Part shown: positions 31,141-39,597 of the stretch, piece by piece | How the letters are laid out: the number at the start of each line of letters is the position of its first letter | How positions within the stretch are numbered: the first letter of the stretch is position 1 | From: Blautia sp. | GTDB lineage: Bacteria > Bacillota > Clostridia > Lachnospirales > Lachnospiraceae | Length of the DNA stretch: 64,000 nt | Assembly: GCA_022769545.1 (NCBI GenBank) | Contig: JALEJS010000013.1 | Location: forward strand, 1-64,000 | Direction: 5' to 3' | The notes under the pieces: model-generated | Database searches by the model: none | Seen by the model: the letters and a program-made list of their open reading frames with translations, nothing else | Told to the model about the DNA's origin: nothing | Translations under genes and position numbers: made by a program

Positions 31141-33336
31141 CTAATCCAGCTTCAGGCCGGCCAGTGCCTGGGCAAACGCATTGTTTACCGGTTCGGCGGC
31201 CTCTTTCTGCTGCTGTTTCATGTATTTCTGCACATCCCGTTTGTTCACGCCTGCACCTTCCTTCTCCCTGCGGGCCTGGAAAGCCGAAAGCTTTTCCTTA
31301 TATCCGCACACGCAGACAAAGGTTTCTTCTTTTCCCTTAACCAGCATTTCCATGCGTTTGTGACACTTCGGACAGCGGGCGTTGGTGGTTCTTGCAACGG
31401 TCTCACGATAACCACATTCCCTGTCCTGACAGACAAGCATTCTGCTGTTCTTCCCATTTACTGCCAGAAGCTTCTTTCCGCACCTGGGACAGGTTTTACT
31501 GGTCATATTGTCATGGCGGAAGGTTCCCTGCCCCGCCCGGATCTCATCCACGATCTCACGGGTGTATTCGCGGATTTCTCCGAGAAATGCCTTCTGGCTG
31601 GCCTGGCCTTTTGCAATCTGAGAAAGCTTCATCTCCCACGTTGCCGTAAGCTCCGGCTTTTTCAGATCCTCCGGCACAAGCTCCAGAAGCTGTCTTGCCT
31701 TTGAAGTAAGATGGATTTCATTTCCCTTTTTCTCCATCAGAAATGTGTGGAATAATTTCTCGATGATGTCTGCTCTGGTCGCAACCGTGCCAAGCCCGCC
31801 TGTCTCCCCCAGTGTCTTCACCATTCTGGAATCTCTGCTCTGCATGTATTTTACAGGGTTCTCCATCGCTGCCAGAAGTGTGGCTTCGGTAAAACGGGCC
31901 GGCGGTGTGGTTTTTCCAGTCGTAATACTGATATTTTCAATCGAAAGGCGTTCCTTTTCCCGCATCGAAGGGAGCTTCTGTTCCTTCAGCTGTTCTGTCT
32001 GGCTGTCCTCTTCCTCATCCTCCCAGGAGCCCTCATACACGTCCTTCCATCCGCTGCACTTCACAGTCTTTCCGCTGGCGACGAATGTCTCATTTGCCGC
32101 TCTGGCTTCGATTGTCACCTGTTCATATTCAAAAGGCGGATACAGAACACTGAGAAACCGCCGTACAACCATGTCGTAAATTTTCCGTTCTTCGTTCGTC
32201 ATGTGATCCAGCTGTACAAACTGTTCGGTGGGGATGATTGCATGATGATCACTCACCTTTTTGTCGTCCACAAAACTGCTGTTCACACAGATCGGCTTAT
32301 TGATCAGCATCCCTGCCAGCTTTTTATAAGGTCCTGTTCCACATGCCTTCAGACGTTCCTTTATAGTGGGAACCACATCCTTCCCGATATATCTGGAATC
32401 GGTTCTCGGATAAGTCAGAACCTTATGGTTTTCATACAGTCTCTGCATGATATTCAGTGTTTCCTTGGCAGAGAATCCGTATTTCCGGTTTGCTTCCCTC
32501 TGAAGTGTCGTCAGATCATACAGCCCCGGTGCCGGCATCTTTTTCTGCTTTCCGGATACGGATGTGATCACCAGCGTTTCCCGTTTCAGTTTTTCTGCAA
32601 TTTCTTCCATTCGTTCTTTCTGAAACGAACGATAGCCCTTGCTTTTCTCATCTCTCCAGGTAAAGCGGATTCCCTTTGCCTTTACGGAAATGCCATAATA
32701 TTCCCTGGGAACAAATTTCCGGATTTCTTCCTCTCTCGCCGCGATCATTGCCAGAGTAGGCGTCTGAACGCGCCCGCAGGACAGCTGCGCATTGTACCTG
32801 CAGGTAAGCGCCCGTGTCCCGTTCATTCCAACCAGCCAGTCTGCCTGGGCCCGTGCCACCGCCGCACGATACAGATTATCGTACTCTTTTCCGTCCTTCA
32901 GGCTGGAAAACCCCTCCCGGATCGCCTTATCTGTCACCGAAGAGATCCAGAGCCTGCGAAGCGGCTTTTTGCACTGTGTTTTTTCCAGAATCCATCTGGC
33001 AACCAGTTCTCCTTCTCGTCCCGCATCTGTGGCAATGATAATATCGCGGATATCCTTTCGAAAAAGCTGTGTCTTAACTGCCTGAAACTGCCTGGAGGTC
33101 TGTTTGATCACCACCAGCTTCATCGGCTCCGGCATCATGGGAAGTGTCTGCATATCCCATTTGACATATTTTTTATCATATTCTTCCGGATCCGCCAGGG
33201 TCACGAGGTGTCCCAGCGCCCAGGTTACCACATATTCTTTTCCCTCCAGACAGCCGTTTCCCTTTTCCGGACAGTGAAGAACCCGGGCAATATCCCTGGC
33301 CACCGAAGGTTTTTCCGCTATTACCAATGACTTCAT
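31141..33336 (-). CDS. topB: DNA topoisomerase III
   Basis: 731 residues. The TOPRIM domain begins MKSLVIAEKPSVARDIARVL and contains IIATDAGREGELVARWIL. The active-site tyrosine is in LTYPRTDSRYIGKD. DWLVGMNGTRALTCRY and SCGRVQTPTLAMIA are typical of the type IA fold. The C-terminus carries zinc-binding elements (CPRCGKKL, CQDRECGY, CPKCHKRM), used to bind single-stranded DNA. It decatenates replication and recombination intermediates in the cytoplasm. First gene of a topB-ykgJ-like transcript. Confidence 0.96.
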   Translation of the reverse strand: MKSLVIAEKPSVARDIARVLHCPEKGNGCLEGKEYVVTWALGHLVTLADPEEYDKKYVKWDMQTLPMMPEPMKLVVIKQTSRQFQAVKTQLFRKDIRDIIIATDAGREGELVARWILEKTQCKKPLRRLWISSVTDKAIREGFSSLKDGKEYDNLYRAAVARAQADWLVGMNGTRALTCRYNAQLSCGRVQTPTLAMIAAREEEIRKFVPREYYGISVKAKGIRFTWRDEKSKGYRSFQKERMEEIAEKLKRETLVITSVSGKQKKMPAPGLYDLTTLQREANRKYGFSAKETLNIMQRLYENHKVLTYPRTDSRYIGKDVVPTIKERLKACGTGPYKKLAGMLINKPICVNSSFVDDKKVSDHHAIIPTEQFVQLDHMTNEERKIYDMVVRRFLSVLYPPFEYEQVTIEARAANETFVASGKTVKCSGWKDVYEGSWEDEEEDSQTEQLKEQKLPSMREKERLSIENISITTGKTTPPARFTEATLLAAMENPVKYMQSRDSRMVKTLGETGGLGTVATRADIIEKLFHTFLMEKKGNEIHLTSKARQLLELVPEDLKKPELTATWEMKLSQIAKGQASQKAFLGEIREYTREIVDEIRAGQGTFRHDNMTSKTCPRCGKKLLAVNGKNSRMLVCQDRECGYRETVARTTNARCPKCHKRMEMLVKGKEETFVCVCGYKEKLSAFQARREKEGAGVNKRDVQKYMKQQQKEAAEPVNNAFAQALAGLKLD

Positions 33337-33458
33337 CCTTTTTCTCCTGTTTCTGTCACATATTTTGCTCTGTCATAGCATTACTGTTCACATTGTTCTC
33401 AGTACCAGTAAACAGTAACATCATAGCATATCTGTCCGCGTTTTGCCATAAATTCTAT

Positions 33459-33487
33459 TTGTCAAATATCCGTGTCGATGGTATGAT
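33459..33487 (+). promoter_or_regulatory. Promoter of the lipid kinase-PAP2 pair
   Basis: -35 TTGTCA (33459-33464), 17-bp spacer, -10 TATGAT (33482-33487), ending 24 bp before the start codon; GAAAGGA serves as ribosome-binding site. Confidence 0.65.
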
Positions 33488-33511
33488 AACTTTGAAAGGA
33501 CGGATAAATTC

Positions 33512-34444
33512 ATGTATTATTTTGTTGTAAATCCCAATTCCCGTTCCGGAGCCGGACGGATGATCTGGGGGCAGATCCACGCTCAGCTGCTCCGCAGAAA
33601 AATTAAATTCCAGTATTATTTCACACAATATGTGGGACATGCCAAAAAGCTGACTTCTGAAATCTGCCGGAATGCATCTCCCGATTCCCCCCTTACTCTG
33701 GTTGCTGTCGGAGGAGACGGAACCATCTGTGAAGTACTGACCGGGCTTTCGCATCCGGAGAATATTCTGTTCGGTTTTATTCCGACAGGTTCCGGAAACG
33801 ATTTCTGCCGCAGCATGCATCTTCCCACAGATCCCATGGAGGCACTGAACTCCATTCTGGAAAAAAAACGTGTCATCTCCATGGACCTTCCAAGGCTGAT
33901 GACCGGCAAACGCGGATGCCGTTTCGGAATCAGTGCCGGAATCGGCTATGACGCAGCAGTATGTCAGGAGGTCGCCGCCTCCCCGGCAAAAAAAATGCTG
34001 AACCGGCTCGGCCTGGGAAAACTGATCTATCTGGCCGTTGCTCTGAAACAGCTGGCATTCATCACACCAACACCGATGCAGCTTACTCTGGACGGCAATC
34101 GGTGCTGCCATTTTTCCAGAGTGTATTTCTGTGCCGTCATGAACCAGAAATACGAAGGCGGCGGATTTAAGTTCTGCCCTGCAGCCCGTCCCGGTGACGG
34201 AGTTCTGGATGTGATCGTCGTGGAGGGCATCAGCAAGCTGAAGCTTCTGCTTTGTCTGCCTACCGCTTTTTTCGGGAAGCATACGCATTTCAGGGGCATA
34301 CATATTCTGCGCTGCCGCAGCATAAATGTAAAAAGTGCAGTCCCCCTCGCCGTCCACAGAGACGGAGAATCCGGCGGAATCCGGGACAATTTTACAGTTT
34401 TTTTAGAAAAAACCTCTTTAAAAATCATTATGCCTGTGTTATAA
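33512..34444 (+). CDS. YegS/DgkB-type lipid kinase (diacylglycerol kinase family)
   Basis: 310 residues. The nucleotide-binding motif VAVGGDGTICEVLTG (about 68-82) and the second glycine motif FIPTGSGNDFCRSM define the diacylglycerol kinase catalytic family, and MNQKYEGGGFKFCPAARPGDGVLDV marks the C-terminal beta domain. It phosphorylates diacylglycerol or a related lipid at the membrane. The next gene, 58 bp downstream, encodes a PAP2-type phosphatase of the opposite activity, which suggests a shared role in lipid-phosphate recycling (inference). Confidence 0.92.
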   Translation: MYYFVVNPNSRSGAGRMIWGQIHAQLLRRKIKFQYYFTQYVGHAKKLTSEICRNASPDSPLTLVAVGGDGTICEVLTGLSHPENILFGFIPTGSGNDFCRSMHLPTDPMEALNSILEKKRVISMDLPRLMTGKRGCRFGISAGIGYDAAVCQEVAASPAKKMLNRLGLGKLIYLAVALKQLAFITPTPMQLTLDGNRCCHFSRVYFCAVMNQKYEGGGFKFCPAARPGDGVLDVIVVEGISKLKLLLCLPTAFFGKHTHFRGIHILRCRSINVKSAVPLAVHRDGESGGIRDNFTVFLEKTSLKIIMPVL

Positions 34445-34502
34445 TTTCCGAAGTCTTAAGGTAACACTGTTTGTTTTTTCAATCAATAAAGGAGTTGTTA
34501 TA

Positions 34503-35198
34503 TTGGCAAAATTCATCCGGAAATACAAACACGGCCTGGCGATTATATTATATGCACTCCTGTACATCATATTGTTTGCATGGCTGGAAAACCGCCCGGT
34601 GCATATGTACCATGTCATTCACACGGTGTTTGATGATATGATTCCGTTCTGTGAATATTTCATTGTGCCGTACATGCTGTGGTTTCCATATATGATAATG
34701 GCTGTGTTTTATTTCATTTTTATCAACAAAAACAAACATGAATACTGGCAGCTGGCACTGAATCTGATGATGGGTATGACTGTCTTCCTGATCGTGTCTT
34801 TTCTGTATCCCAATATTCAGCATTTGAGGCCATCCGAATTTCCCCGTGACAATGTCTTCACGGATGCTGTGCGGTGGCTTTACAGCACGGATACCCCTAC
34901 CAACATTCTTCCGAGTATTCATGTATTTAACTCACTTGCCATTCATATGTCTCTGACAAACTGTGAAGCACTTCGGGAACGCCGGGCAATCCGGTATTCA
35001 TCTCTGACACTGACCATTCTGATCATTCTGTCGACCATGTTCCTGAAACAGCATTCGGTCATGGATGTGTGTCTCGGTGCAACGATGGCATTGTTTGGTT
35101 ATCTGATCTTCTATCCGCAGAAAGCAGCGGAGCGGGAGCGCCATATGGCTTACGACCGGGTGAGTGACAACAAACGAAAAAGATACAAATATCACTGA
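34503..35198 (+). CDS. PAP2-family membrane phosphatase
   Basis: 231 residues. The start is a TTG at 34503-34505, supported by AAAGGAG 8-9 bases upstream; no ATG with a ribosome-binding site is nearby. Five to six hydrophobic helices. The phosphatase motifs are present in shortened form: YPNIQHLRP, LPSIHVFNSL and KQHSVMDVCLG with the catalytic histidines. The spacing resembles inositol-phosphoceramide synthase-like PAP2 proteins more than PgpB. It likely dephosphorylates a lipid phosphate or transfers a head group. Terminates at the hairpin at 35207. Confidence 0.88.
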   Translation: MAKFIRKYKHGLAIILYALLYIILFAWLENRPVHMYHVIHTVFDDMIPFCEYFIVPYMLWFPYMIMAVFYFIFINKNKHEYWQLALNLMMGMTVFLIVSFLYPNIQHLRPSEFPRDNVFTDAVRWLYSTDTPTNILPSIHVFNSLAIHMSLTNCEALRERRAIRYSSLTLTILIILSTMFLKQHSVMDVCLGATMALFGYLIFYPQKAAERERHMAYDRVSDNKRKRYKYH

Positions 35199-35206
35199 TT
35201 ACGCAG

Positions 35207-35234
35207 AAAATCCCGGCAGTCCGCCGGGATTTTT
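35207..35234. terminator. Terminator between converging PAP2 and glycosyltransferase genes
   Basis: AAAATCCCGGC (35207-35217) pairs perfectly with GCCGGGATTTT; T- and A-runs on both sides allow action in both directions. Confidence 0.85.
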
Positions 35235-35242
35235 CATTTCCG

Positions 35243-36259
35243 TTAATTAAATCCGTAAAATTTCTGTGTGATCTTGTATGCCGCTACAGAAACCTTTCTT
35301 CCGCCTTTTCCGGGAAGATTCATCACTCTTCCGAACAGACTGTGACGAAGCTTGCTGTACAGCCCCCTGTTTTCCATCCGGATATATTCCAGCAATTCCT
35401 TCTTTTTATCCAGCGCCTCCTGTGTATCCGCGCGGATCAGAAGAATGGAAGATATGGTCGTGATAATGTCCAGATAGCTGAACATATACTTCCTGAGCCC
35501 TTTGTTGGTAAAATTATTTTTGTTGTACACATCAACCATCAGCTTGTTGACTTTAATCTGCTGATCGATTCTTCCGATCATCACCTTCTCATTTACAGAC
35601 TGATCCGATCTTCCGATAAAATAACGGTAAAAATTCACATCCAGATAATACATGTTTTCCACATACGGAAGCGGTTCATAAGCGAACAGATTATCCACAT
35701 AAAATGTGTGCTTCGGCAGCTCCATGCCGCTTTCCCGAAGCAGCTCCGTGCGATAGATCAGAGAATGCATCAGCAGATATTTTCCTTTGGGCATATGACG
35801 GATATCATTCCATCCGAAAATCTGTTCCTTCGGGAAGCAATGGCGATACTGCATCACTTTTTTTCTGGCTGCTCCCTGCTTTTCATATACAAAATTACTG
35901 ATCAGAAGATCTACCGTCTTCGGACCGCGGATCAGGCGTTCCAATGTGGAGAGAATCTTTTCATAGGCTTCTTTATTTACCCAGTCATCACTGTCCACAA
36001 CTTTGAAATAAAGACCTGTCGCATTACGGATTCCGGCATTCACAGCCTCTCCGTGCCCTCCGTTTTCCTGATGTATCGCGCGGATGATCGAGGGATATTT
36101 TTCCGCATAATCATCTGCGATCTGGGCAGTCCGGTCGGACGAACCATCATCCACGATCAGTATTTCCACATCCTCTCCTCCTGCCAGAAGCGATTCCACA
36201 CACTTTTCCATGTAGGCTTCTGAATTGTAACATGGTATGGCAATACTCAATAATTTCAT
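35243..36259 (-). CDS. Family 2 glycosyltransferase
   Basis: 338 residues. The GT-A domain starts MKLLSIAIPCYNSEAYMEKC, with EILIVDDGSSDRTAQIAD and the metal-binding VVDSDDWVN (about 92-100). No membrane helix is obvious, so it probably works on the cytoplasmic face, adding a sugar to a lipid-linked or envelope glycan precursor; the donor is unknown. Its start overlaps the end of mutY by 4 bp, so it is translated from the sfsA-mutY transcript although functionally unrelated. Confidence 0.92.
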   Translation of the reverse strand: MKLLSIAIPCYNSEAYMEKCVESLLAGGEDVEILIVDDGSSDRTAQIADDYAEKYPSIIRAIHQENGGHGEAVNAGIRNATGLYFKVVDSDDWVNKEAYEKILSTLERLIRGPKTVDLLISNFVYEKQGAARKKVMQYRHCFPKEQIFGWNDIRHMPKGKYLLMHSLIYRTELLRESGMELPKHTFYVDNLFAYEPLPYVENMYYLDVNFYRYFIGRSDQSVNEKVMIGRIDQQIKVNKLMVDVYNKNNFTNKGLRKYMFSYLDIITTISSILLIRADTQEALDKKKELLEYIRMENRGLYSKLRHSLFGRVMNLPGKGGRKVSVAAYKITQKFYGFN

Positions 36260-37311
36260 CTGCTTTCCTCCTTCATGTACTTCACATATGCTCCAAATGC
36301 TGACGGTATCGCATATCGTTCTTTCGATTCCCTTTTATCCACAAACAGCATATCGCTGTCAGCCCCAGCTGTCAATGAGGAAACACGAATGCGATATGCC
36401 TTCATCTGCCACTCAATATGAGAAAAAATATGTCTGGCTTCTTCCAGCGGTTCGATGAACAATGGTTCCAGCCGAAGGCCTTCTACATATTTCAGAGCTT
36501 CCTCACGCTTCAGATGGCCCGGTACATTCGGCAGCTCATAAAGGCCTGCCAGAAGTCCTTTTTCCGGTCTTTTCCGTATCATGGTCCGCTGCCCGTCCTG
36601 AATCACAAGGACTGTCCGCTCTTCTTTTTTCCTTGCCTTTTTGGGAGCTTTCACCGGTATTTCTCCGATGGAATGACGTCTGCGTGCCAGACACAGCTGT
36701 CCCACCGGACAATGTTCACAATCCGGCGCTCCGTTTGGAACACACACTACTGCTCCCAGCTCCATCAGCGCCTGATTAAAATCGCCCGGCTCTTCCCGGG
36801 GCATGATCTGCTGCAGCGTCTGCTGCATTTTTCTGCGTACGGACTGCTGCATGATATCCTCTCTGCTCTCGGTAATCCTGGAAATGACCCGAAGAACGTT
36901 TCCGTCCACTGCAGGTACCGGAATTCCATAGGCAATGGATGCAACGGCACCCGCTGTGTAGCTTCCGATCCCCTTCAGCTTCAGCAGTTCCTCATAGGAT
37001 GCCGGCAGTTTTCCTTCATATTCCTCCATCATCTGAAGCGCTGCTTTCTGCATGTTCCGGACACGGCTGTAATATCCCAGACCTTCCCAGAGCTTCAGAA
37101 GCTTTTCCTCCGGACAGGCTGCCAGAGCTTCCACATCCGGCAGTTCCCGGACAAAACGAATAAAGTATGGCTTTACCGCTTCCACCCTGGTCTGCTGCAG
37201 CATTATTTCCGAGACCCACGTATAGTAGGCATTTTTCTGATCCCGCCACGGCAGGATCCTCTTTTGCGTATGATACCATTCAAGAAGCGGTTTTACAATA
37301 TCAATCAGCAT
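36256..37311 (-). CDS. mutY: A/G-specific adenine DNA glycosylase
   Basis: 351 residues. The helix-hairpin-helix domain has the catalytic Glu in EIMLQQTRVEAVKPYF, the KGIGSYTAGAVASIAYG hairpin and the catalytic Asp in PGDFNQALMELGAVVC. The Fe-S cluster ligands follow as C-x6-C-x2-C-x5-C (CVPNGAPDCEHCPVGQLC). A C-terminal NUDIX-like domain recognises 8-oxoguanine. It removes adenine mispaired with 8-oxoG. It overlaps sfsA by 11 bp and the glycosyltransferase gene by 4 bp. Confidence 0.96.
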   Translation of the reverse strand: MLIDIVKPLLEWYHTQKRILPWRDQKNAYYTWVSEIMLQQTRVEAVKPYFIRFVRELPDVEALAACPEEKLLKLWEGLGYYSRVRNMQKAALQMMEEYEGKLPASYEELLKLKGIGSYTAGAVASIAYGIPVPAVDGNVLRVISRITESREDIMQQSVRRKMQQTLQQIMPREEPGDFNQALMELGAVVCVPNGAPDCEHCPVGQLCLARRRHSIGEIPVKAPKKARKKEERTVLVIQDGQRTMIRKRPEKGLLAGLYELPNVPGHLKREEALKYVEGLRLEPLFIEPLEEARHIFSHIEWQMKAYRIRVSSLTAGADSDMLFVDKRESKERYAIPSAFGAYVKYMKEESR

Positions 37312-38005
37312 TTTCGCATTTTCCTTCCAGATTTACAGGGACAGAGCTGCGGATCACAATCTCTTTTTCTCCTACCTGACAGTCTACTGCCAGAATCTTT
37401 ACTCCGCAGGCGGCAGCTTTTCTCAGCGTCTGTCCAAACTGCGGATGCGTCTTCCAGTTTGGTTCCAGCTGCCGGACTCCTCCCATCTGTATCACAAAGA
37501 TAAGCCAGGCACCGTATCCCTGTTCTTTACATTTGATCAGTTCCTCGATATGTTTGATTCCCCGAAGTGTCGGTGCATCCGGAAAGAGCGCCGTGTGATT
37601 TTCTTCCAGTGTCACACCCTTTACTTCTATATACACTTTCTGCCCGTGGTCTTCCACATACAGATCAAATCTGGAATTGCCAAATGCCTTTTCCATCCGG
37701 ATGTTCGCATCCTCTGAAAAACCGCCGTTTCCCGGCAGCCACTCCCGCACCAGCTTATTCGGCATCTGCGAGTCGATGTTGACCCACTGATTTTCTTTTT
37801 TTACACAGATCAGATCAAATCTGGTTTTTCTTGCAGGATTTCTGCTTTCTTCCAGAATCACTTCCGCCCCCGGAATCAGAAGCTCTCTGCAGCGGCCTGT
37901 ATTCTTTACATGAACTGTTTCTTCCCGCCCTTGAAGCATCACCTGTGCAATAAATCGGTTGGGACGGCTCAGAAAGACTGCCTTTTTCGTATCTTTGTAT
38001 TTCAT
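37301..38005 (-). CDS. sfsA: SfsA family protein (DNA/RNA nuclease)
   Basis: 234 residues, full family length. An OB-like N-terminal domain (FLSRPNRFIAQVML, HVKNTGRCRELLIPGAEVIL) is followed by a nuclease-like core with KVYIEVKGVTLEE and FPDAPTLRGIKHIEEL, the strand-acid pattern of PD-(D/E)XK enzymes. The gene was first linked to sugar fermentation in E. coli; nuclease activity is reported for the family. First gene of the sfsA-mutY-glycosyltransferase operon. Confidence 0.93.
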   Translation of the reverse strand: MKYKDTKKAVFLSRPNRFIAQVMLQGREETVHVKNTGRCRELLIPGAEVILEESRNPARKTRFDLICVKKENQWVNIDSQMPNKLVREWLPGNGGFSEDANIRMEKAFGNSRFDLYVEDHGQKVYIEVKGVTLEENHTALFPDAPTLRGIKHIEELIKCKEQGYGAWLIFVIQMGGVRQLEPNWKTHPQFGQTLRKAAACGVKILAVDCQVGEKEIVIRSSVPVNLEGKCENAD

Positions 38006-38054
38006 AATCCTACCTCGCAGCTTCCATCATATCACACTTCCGGGAAAATAGCAG

Positions 38055-38083
38055 TTGCTTTTTTATTTTTTGTGCCTTAGAAT
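38055..38083 (+). promoter_or_regulatory. Probable promoter of the HAD hydrolase
   Basis: TTGCTT (38055-38060), 17-bp spacer, TAGAAT (38078-38083), about 55 bp before the start codon. The spacer is T-rich. Confidence 0.45.
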
Positions 38084-38138
38084 GGATACAGTATTTTCCA
38101 TCAGATTATTATTTCAAAGTTACGAAAGGATTTATCAC

Positions 38139-38759
38139 ATGGACAGCATAATCTTTGATGTGGACGGAACCCTCTGGGATTCCACAGATATTGTTGCAGA
38201 TGCATGGACAGAATGTCTGAAGGAGGAATTTCAGATTCCTCTGCATCTTACTTCCGAAAAATTAAAACCTCTTTTCGGTCAGCTGCTTCCCGACATTGCC
38301 CGGCAGCTTTTCCCGGAATACCCTGAGGAAAAACAGCTGGAGATCATCGGTGCCTGCTGTGATGCAGAGCACCGCGCACTTCTGAAGACCTGTGCACCTT
38401 TATATCCGAGGCTTGAAGAAACGCTTCGGGCACTGAAGGAACGCTATCCCCTTTTCATTGTCAGCAACTGCCAGGCCGGATATATTGAAGTTTTTCTGGA
38501 AGCCACCGGATTTTCCCATCTGTTTCAGGGACATCTGTGTCCCGGAGATACCGGAATGGCAAAAGCGGAAAATATCCTCAAAATCAAACAGAATTATTCT
38601 CTGAAAGATCCTGTCTATGTCGGAGACACCATGGGAGATTTCCAGGCCTGCCAAAAAGCCGGCGTTCCGTTTATTTTTGCTTCCTATGGCTTCGGTTCCG
38701 TCACAGAGCCGGACCATACCATTCTTCAGCCGGCAGATCTTCTGGATATCTGTCTCTGA
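38139..38759 (+). CDS. HAD-superfamily hydrolase (phosphoglycolate phosphatase-like)
   Basis: 206 residues from the ATG at 38139, which follows GAAAGGA; an upstream in-frame ATG at 38055 lies inside the promoter and is rejected. HAD motif I is IIFDVDGTLWDSTD (nucleophile Asp7 and acid Asp9), motif II FIVSNCQAG, motif III lysine in GMAKAENI, and motif IV VYVGDTMGDFQAC. The helical cap domain marks it as subclass I. Substrate likely a small phosphorylated metabolite. It is monocistronic, between sfsA and a terminator. Confidence 0.9.
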   Translation: MDSIIFDVDGTLWDSTDIVADAWTECLKEEFQIPLHLTSEKLKPLFGQLLPDIARQLFPEYPEEKQLEIIGACCDAEHRALLKTCAPLYPRLEETLRALKERYPLFIVSNCQAGYIEVFLEATGFSHLFQGHLCPGDTGMAKAENILKIKQNYSLKDPVYVGDTMGDFQACQKAGVPFIFASYGFGSVTEPDHTILQPADLLDICL

Positions 38760-38784
38760 CAGATGTCTTCCCAAAAACAGATCC

Positions 38785-38825
38785 GGGTGCCGGAAATCTT
38801 CTTCTGGATTTCCGGCACCCTTTTT
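38785..38825. terminator. Strong terminator between the HAD gene and the KdpE-like gene
   Basis: A 14-bp stem GGGTGCCGGAAATC/GGATTTCCGGCACCC with a T5 tract on the plus strand. A pyrimidine-rich stretch with TTTCTTTCTG repeats follows up to 38895. Confidence 0.85.
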
Positions 38826-38895
38826 CTGTCCGTTCTTACACTGTATTTTCTGTTTTTTCTTTCTGTTTTTTCTTTCTGCCTTTCTTTCTGTCTTT

Positions 38896-39597
38896 CTATT
38901 CTACCTTCATCATACGATATCCCACTCCGATATGTGTCTGAATATACTGCGGAGAGTCCGGCTCCGCCTCCAGTTTTTTCCGCAGAGTTGCCATAAACAC
39001 CCGCAGAGAAGCAATATCCTTATCCCAGCTTCTTCCCCAGATATTCTGCGTGATAAAGGTATGTGTCAGCACCTTTCCCACATTTTTCGAGAGCAGGCAC
39101 AAAAGCTTATATTCAATGGGTGTCAGATGAAGTTCCTGTCCATCCAGATACGCGCAGCCGCCTGCATAATCGATCCTCAGCTTTCCGTTCACAAAAACAG
39201 AATTGACTGCCAGCATCTCTGATGTCATATAGGAGAGCCGTCTCTGTGTCACACGGATTCTTGCCAGAAGTTCCTCCACGGAAAACGGCTTGATCAGATA
39301 ATCGTCTGCACCTGCATCCAACGCCTCAATTTTATCTGCATCCTCGCTTCTGGCGCTGATCACAATAATCGGCATGTTGGACCATGAACGTATTTTTCGG
39401 ATAACCTGTACCCCATCCAGATCCGGCAGTCCCAGATCCAGAAGAACAATATCCGGATTATGGGAGGATGCTTCCAGAATCGCCGCCTCTCCACTGGATG
39501 CGACCAGATAACGGTAATCATTCGTTTTCAGTATGGTAATCATCAGATTTCGGATGGGAGCGTCATCTTCCACCACGAGTATCAACGGTTTATTCAT
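38896..39597 (-). CDS. KdpE-like response regulator
   Basis: 233 residues. Receiver domain with acidic pocket VVEDDAP, phosphoacceptor Asp54 in IVLLDLGLPDLDG, and KPFSVEELLARI; C-terminal OmpR/PhoB winged helix (LHLTPIEYKLLCLLSKNVG, GVGYRM). Sequence and pairing with a DUF4118 histidine kinase identify the KdpE type, which responds to potassium limitation or turgor. No kdpFABC genes lie here; a Ktr-type uptake system sits directly upstream, so that may be the target. Overlaps the kinase gene by 8 bp. Confidence 0.92.
   Translation of the reverse strand: MNKPLILVVEDDAPIRNLMITILKTNDYRYLVASSGEAAILEASSHNPDIVLLDLGLPDLDGVQVIRKIRSWSNMPIIVISARSEDADKIEALDAGADDYLIKPFSVEELLARIRVTQRRLSYMTSEMLAVNSVFVNGKLRIDYAGGCAYLDGQELHLTPIEYKLLCLLSKNVGKVLTHTFITQNIWGRSWDKDIASLRVFMATLRKKLEAEPDSPQYIQTHIGVGYRMMKVE

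Noticed and set aside
38055-38138. Earlier in-frame ATG for the HAD hydrolase
   Set aside because: It lies within the probable promoter and lacks a ribosome-binding site; the DVDGT motif sits right after the ATG at 38139, as is normal for the family.
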